From NCBI RefSeq assembly GCF_900218065.1, contig NZ_OBMU01000003.1:276549-340548 (forward strand): a stretch of DNA of 64,000 nt. Direction: 5' to 3'. A program made the translations under genes and the position numbers. Origin of the DNA: Novosphingobium sp. Chol11. Lineage in GTDB: Bacteria > Pseudomonadota > Alphaproteobacteria > Sphingomonadales > Sphingomonadaceae. This document shows, piece by piece, positions 60,097 to 64,000 of the stretch; positions within the stretch are counted from its first letter, which is position 1; the number at the start of each line of letters is the position of its first letter. Below the pieces are notes generated by a model. That model saw only the letters and a program-made list of their open reading frames with translations, did not search any database and was not told the origin of the DNA.

Positions 60097-63000
60097 TCCG
60101 CTGGGCCCAGCACGGGCACCGCATGACGTGGCCCCTTCCGCTCCCGCCAACGCTGCATCCGTTCCGACAGCGCGCGGGTGACCACGTAGAAGGCTGGTGT
60201 GAAGACAAGGCCGAAGAAGGTGACGCCGAGCATGCCGGAGAAGACCGCCGTTCCCAGCGCCTGCCGCAACTCCGCACCGGGACCGCTTGCGATGACGAGC
60301 GGCACAACGCCAAGGATGAAGGCGAAGCTGGTCATCAGGATCGGCCGCAGCCGGTTTTGCGCCGCGCGAACCACGGCGTCGATCGGACCCATGCCTTCTT
60401 CTTCCGCCTGCTTGGCGAACTCGACGATCAGGATCGCATTTTTGGCGGCGAGGCCGATCAACACGACAAGCCCGATCTGCGTCAGGATATTATTGTCCAT
60501 GCCGCGCAGATTGACCCCGATCATGGCAGCGAGCAGCGTCATCGGCACGATCAGGATGATCGCCAGCGGCAGCATCAGGCTTTCAAACTGCGCCGCCAGC
60601 ACCAGGAAGACGAAGAGCGTTGCCGCGGCGAACACCAGTATCGCCGCATTGCCCGCCACCTTCTGAAGATAGGCGACCTCCGTCCATTCGGTGGTGACCC
60701 CGGTCGGAAGCTTGGCCGCCAGACGCTCCATCGCCGCCATCGCCTGACCCGAGGAATGGCCGGGCGCGACATCGCCCTCCACATCGATCGCGGGATAGAG
60801 ATTGTAGCGAACGGCGCGATAGGGGCCCGTCTTGTCATGCAGGGTGGCGACGGCGCCCACCGGCACCATCTCGCCCGAGGCCGAGCGCGTCTTCAGCTGC
60901 GCGACGTCGCCCGCATCATCCCGGAACGGCAGGTCGGCCTGCGCGATCACGCGATAGGTGCGGCCGAGCAGGTTGAAGTCGTTCACATAAGCCGAGCCCA
61001 GATAGACCTGCATCGCTTCGAACACGCGGGCGGGCGACACGCCGATCATGTCCGCCTTGGCACGATCGACATCGGCGAAGATGCGGGGAGCCGACGCCTC
61101 GAACTTCGTATGCACGAAGAAGAGGTTGGGGTCCTTGTTCGCTTCGGCGAGCAGCCCGCCGATGATCTTGTTCAGTTCCGCATAGCCGCGCCCGGAACGG
61201 TCCTGGATCATCATCTTGAAGCCGCCGCCGGTGCTGATGCCGCGGATCAGCGGCGGCGGGATGACGAATACCCGGCCTTCATTGACTTGCGCCGCGATCT
61301 TGCGCGCCTCGGCCATGATGGACTGTTCTGTCCAGCCATGCTTGCCGCGCTCTTCAAAGCTGTCGAAGACGAGGAAGGCCGCTGCGGCGTTGGGGGCGAC
61401 GGTGCCGCTCGGCGCATGATAGCCGGTCAGCATGACGGTTCCCTTGACGCCGGGGATCTTGCCCATCTTGGCCGCTGTTTCGCGCAGCACCTTGTCGGTC
61501 TGGGCGAGCGACGTGCCGGACGGCGTGAACACCGCCGTCACGGCGTAGCCCTGGTCCTGCGCGGGCACGAACCCTGCCGGGGTGGACATGAACACCAGCG
61601 CGGTCAGGCCGACCAGCCCGACATAGATGAGCAGCACCAGCTTCAACCGCCCCAGCATCGCGCGGGTGACGGCGGCATACCAATGGCTTAGGCGATCGAA
61701 GGCGGCGTTGAACCGCTTGCCCCCGCGATAGGCCATGCGCTTCCACCGGCCTTCGGGCTCATCCTCCGCCTTCGGACGCAGCAGCAAGGCGGCGAGCGCG
61801 GGCGACAAGGTCAGCGACAGGATGAGCGAGATGATCGTCGCCGCCGAGATGGTGACGGCGAACTGGCGGTAGAATTCACCCGTCAGGCCCGTCAGGAACA
61901 TCGTCGGGATGAACACCGCGCACAGCACCAGCACGATCGCGACCAGCGCGGTCGACACTTCGTCCATCGACCGATGCGACGCCTCGCGCGGGGTCATGCC
62001 ATGTTCCAGATTGCGCTCGACATTTTCGACCACGACGATGGCGTCGTCGACGACGATGCCGATGGCGAGCACCAGCCCGAACAGCGACAGGTTGTTGAGC
62101 GAATAGCCAAGTCCCGCCAGCACCGCGAAGGTGCCGACCAGCGACACTGGGATGGCAAGCACGGGAATGATCGCAGCGCGCCAGCTTTGCAGGAAGACGA
62201 GGATGACGATGACGACCAGCACCACCGCCTCCAGCAGCGTGTGCTGAACCGCGCTCACCGATTCCCGGATGAAGTCGGTGGGATTGTAGATGACGCGATA
62301 TTCCATGCCCGCAGGGAATTTGGCGGACATCGTCTTCAGCTCGGCAAGTACGGCGTCCGCCGAGGCCAGGGCATTGCTGCCCGGACGCTGGAAGATGCCG
62401 ATGCCGACCGAAGGCTGGCCGGACAAATAGGTGTTGATGCCGTAATCCTCCGCGCCAAGCTCCACGCGGGCAACGTCGGACAGACGGGTCAGGCGGCCTT
62501 CGCCATCGCTCTTGATGACGATGTTGGCGAACTGATCGGGCGCGGTGAAGCGGCCCTGCGTTTCCAGGTTCACCTCATAGGCGGGCGCGCTGCTTTCCGG
62601 CGGCTTGCCGATGGCGCCGGCGGCGACCTGCACATTCTGGGACCGAAGCGCCTCGACAATCTCGCCCGCCGTCATGTTGCGCGCGGCCGCCCGGCCGGGA
62701 TCGATCCACACGCGCATCGCATAGTCGCGCGCGCCGAAGATGCGAACCTCACCCACGCCGTCGATGCGCGCCAGGCGGTCCTTCATCTGGGTCAGCGCAT
62801 AGTTGGAGAGGTAAGCGCGATCGAGCGTGTTGCCGGGCGAGACCAGGTTGGCGACCAGCAGGAAGTCCGGCGTCGTCTTGCGTGTCACGACGCCCTGCCG
62901 CCGCACATCCTCGGGCAGCCGGGGTTCGGCGAGCGCCACCCGGTTCTGCACCAGCACCTGCGCTTCATCCAGGTCGGTGCCCTGCTTGAAGGTGACGGTG

Positions 63001-63275
63001 ATGGTCAGCCGTCCGTCGCCGGTCGATTGGCTCGACATGTAGAGCATGTCGTCGACGCCATTGATTTCCTGCTCCAGCGGCGCGGCCACGGTGTCGGCGA
63101 TCGTTTCCGACGACGCGCCGGGATAGTTGGCGCTGACCGTGACCGTGGGGGGCACGACGTCGGGATATTGCGCGACGGGCAAGCCGAAATAGGCAAGCGC
63201 GCCGACGATGGTGATGATCACCGCGATGACGCCAGCGAAGATCGGCCGTTTGATGAAGACGTGGCTGAGACGCAT
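60093..63275 (-). CDS. RND efflux transporter permease, HAE1/AcrB family
   Basis: A 1060-residue pump. It starts MRLSHVFIKRPIFAGVIAVI, has the TM4 proton-relay motif GIVVDDAIVVVENVERNLEH, large periplasmic porter loops, and the later block FESLMLPLAIILIVPMTLLA with GLAAKNAILIVEFAKQAEEE. It ends in a basic tail. Compared with the pump at 608-3745 it has the same architecture but many differences, so the two are distinct efflux systems. The operon order is adaptor, pump, outer-membrane factor, on the minus strand. Confidence 0.95.
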   Translation of the reverse strand: MRLSHVFIKRPIFAGVIAVIITIVGALAYFGLPVAQYPDVVPPTVTVSANYPGASSETIADTVAAPLEQEINGVDDMLYMSSQSTGDGRLTITVTFKQGTDLDEAQVLVQNRVALAEPRLPEDVRRQGVVTRKTTPDFLLVANLVSPGNTLDRAYLSNYALTQMKDRLARIDGVGEVRIFGARDYAMRVWIDPGRAAARNMTAGEIVEALRSQNVQVAAGAIGKPPESSAPAYEVNLETQGRFTAPDQFANIVIKSDGEGRLTRLSDVARVELGAEDYGINTYLSGQPSVGIGIFQRPGSNALASADAVLAELKTMSAKFPAGMEYRVIYNPTDFIRESVSAVQHTLLEAVVLVVIVILVFLQSWRAAIIPVLAIPVSLVGTFAVLAGLGYSLNNLSLFGLVLAIGIVVDDAIVVVENVERNLEHGMTPREASHRSMDEVSTALVAIVLVLCAVFIPTMFLTGLTGEFYRQFAVTISAATIISLILSLTLSPALAALLLRPKAEDEPEGRWKRMAYRGGKRFNAAFDRLSHWYAAVTRAMLGRLKLVLLIYVGLVGLTALVFMSTPAGFVPAQDQGYAVTAVFTPSGTSLAQTDKVLRETAAKMGKIPGVKGTVMLTGYHAPSGTVAPNAAAAFLVFDSFEERGKHGWTEQSIMAEARKIAAQVNEGRVFVIPPPLIRGISTGGGFKMMIQDRSGRGYAELNKIIGGLLAEANKDPNLFFVHTKFEASAPRIFADVDRAKADMIGVSPARVFEAMQVYLGSAYVNDFNLLGRTYRVIAQADLPFRDDAGDVAQLKTRSASGEMVPVGAVATLHDKTGPYRAVRYNLYPAIDVEGDVAPGHSSGQAMAAMERLAAKLPTGVTTEWTEVAYLQKVAGNAAILVFAAATLFVFLVLAAQFESLMLPLAIILIVPMTLLAAMIGVNLRGMDNNILTQIGLVVLIGLAAKNAILIVEFAKQAEEEGMGPIDAVVRAAQNRLRPILMTSFAFILGVVPLVIASGPGAELRQALGTAVFSGMLGVTFFGLVFTPAFYVVTRALSERMQRWRERKGPRHAVPVLGPAE

Positions 63276-63357
63276 GATCTCTTCCCTTATTCCCTTTCCC
63301 GGGCAGGGGCCGCCGTGGCGCCGTTAAGGCGCTGCGGCTCCCATGCCGGCCCTATGG

Positions 63358-64000
63358 TCAGTCGGCCAGCGTGGCCTGCGACGCGACCGGCGCGGAAACC
63401 GGTTCGCTGGTCGATGACGGTGCTGCTTCGATACGCCCCGCGACGGGTTTGACCTTCGCGCCGGGCTGGATGAACTGGCTGCCTTGGATGACTACCTGAT
63501 CGGATGGCGACAGGCCCGACCGGATGACCCGCAGGCCATTGGCGAGCGCGCCGATTTGGACCGGCTTGGCCGTGGTGCTGCCATCCTTGTTGACGACATA
63601 TACCAGCTTGCGCGCCTGATCGGTCATGACGGCCCCATCCGGGACCAGCAACGCGCGATGCGGCGCGCCAGAGCCCAGGCGCATATTGCCGAACATGCCG
63701 GGCACCAGGAAGGATTCAGGATTGGAAACGACCGCCCTGCCCCGGATGGTGCCCGATCCGCGATCGATCGCATTGTCGGTGAAGTCGACCCTGCCCTTCC
63801 ATTTGTAGCCGGTTTCGTCCTGGAGCCGGATCTCCACCTGCTGGCTCGCATCCGCCTGGCGGCGATGCTTCAGGTAGAGCGCTTCGGAACCATTAAAGGA
63901 GAAGTAGATCGGGTCGAGCGCGTTGATCGTCGTCAGCACCGTTGCGCCAGCGGCCGTATCACCCGCCACCAGATTGCCGACATCCACCTGCCGGTCGGAA
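63358..64000 (-). CDS. RND efflux periplasmic adaptor, 5' part beyond the right edge
   Basis: The C-terminal part, about 213 residues, of a membrane-fusion adaptor; the frame is open to the edge. Visible are SDRQVDVGNLVAGDTAAGATVLTTINALDPIYFSF (barrel start), RIQLQDE-like strands (VEIRLQDETGYKWKGRVDFT), GSGTIRGRAVVSNPESFLVPGMFGNMRLGSGAP, and the membrane-proximal VVNKDGSTTAKPVQIGALANGLRVIRSGL. The C-terminus has an Ala/Ser/Pro-rich tail. It lies 82 bases before the pump gene. The lipoyl and hairpin domains and the promoter are outside the window. Confidence 0.92.
   Translation of the reverse strand, partial: SDRQVDVGNLVAGDTAAGATVLTTINALDPIYFSFNGSEALYLKHRRQADASQQVEIRLQDETGYKWKGRVDFTDNAIDRGSGTIRGRAVVSNPESFLVPGMFGNMRLGSGAPHRALLVPDGAVMTDQARKLVYVVNKDGSTTAKPVQIGALANGLRVIRSGLSPSDQVVIQGSQFIQPGAKVKPVAGRIEAAPSSTSEPVSAPVASQATLAD

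Noticed and set aside
61974-63452. A 492-codon open frame on the plus strand
   Set aside because: It is antisense to the RND pump gene. The translation is low-complexity, rich in His, Arg and Asp, as expected for antisense of a high-GC gene.
1-64000. tRNA, rRNA, CRISPR arrays, transposases, phage genes, toxin-antitoxin or defence systems
   Set aside because: Looked for by motif and by gene content on both strands; none could be supported.

Overview
The window is high-GC alphaproteobacterial DNA, most likely from a sphingomonad (Sphingobium/Novosphingobium/Sphingomonas group). Support: several large TonB-dependent receptors coupled to catabolic genes, NodT-type efflux outer-membrane lipoproteins, a MucR-type regulator with a long Ala/Lys tail, an HWE-kinase relic, DUF1206 and DUF3325 proteins, and Coq4/AtuA-type accessory catabolism. 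No rRNA, tRNA, CRISPR array, prophage or transposase gene was recognised. The gene order looks chromosomal and is packed, with many 4-base ATGA overlaps.

Layout. 1-5.1 kb: the end of an RND tripartite efflux operon (adaptor, pump, outer-membrane factor). 5.2-7.4 kb: a three-gene iron-linked inner-membrane operon (small membrane protein, PepSY protein, DUF3325). 7.4-9.2 kb: DUF1206 and SIMPL proteins. 9.2-13.0 kb: sulfate activation genes cysD, cysNC and cysQ, with a repeat element between cysD and cysNC. 13.1-19.1 kb: TetR regulator, MFS exporter, enoyl-CoA hydratase, SBF-like transporter and a phytoene-desaturase-like oxidoreductase. 19.3-21.0 kb: HU and a MucR/Ros regulator, separated by a structured, possibly sRNA-coding spacer. 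21.5-24.6 kb: Crp-type regulator, single-domain response regulator, a kinase remnant, and an alginate-export-type porin behind a hairpin-rich leader.

24.7-36.2 kb is a sulfate-ester/xenobiotic locus: two TonB receptors, an LLM-class oxidoreductase, a metallo-beta-lactamase-fold alkylsulfatase, a divergent formylglycine-type arylsulfatase and a tandem TetR regulator. Two near-identical 21-bp palindromes (TGTACGAA-N5-TTCGTACA) lie before the second receptor and in the divergent sulfatase promoter, suggesting one regulon.

36.2-44.4 kb is the most unusual region. A PilZ-less BcsA-like glycosyltransferase and a 56-residue membrane protein are followed by a convergent partner-switching set (response regulator-PP2C phosphatase, STAS protein, anti-sigma-type kinase). 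A divergent BcsS-like barrel, a CHASE3 hybrid histidine kinase, a receiver and an Hpt protein complete the region. It reads as a self-contained exopolysaccharide synthesis and signalling island.

44.4-57.3 kb holds accessory catabolism: an AtuA-Coq4 operon with a divergent Crp regulator; a TetR-controlled operon of TonB receptor, metallophosphoesterase, SDR and tyrosine phosphatase; then VOC, SnoaL and DUF1214 proteins and a deleted LuxR gene. 57.7-64 kb: an OmpA-family protein and a second RND efflux operon whose adaptor runs off the right edge. All functions are inferred from reading the sequence and motif recognition; no database search was run.
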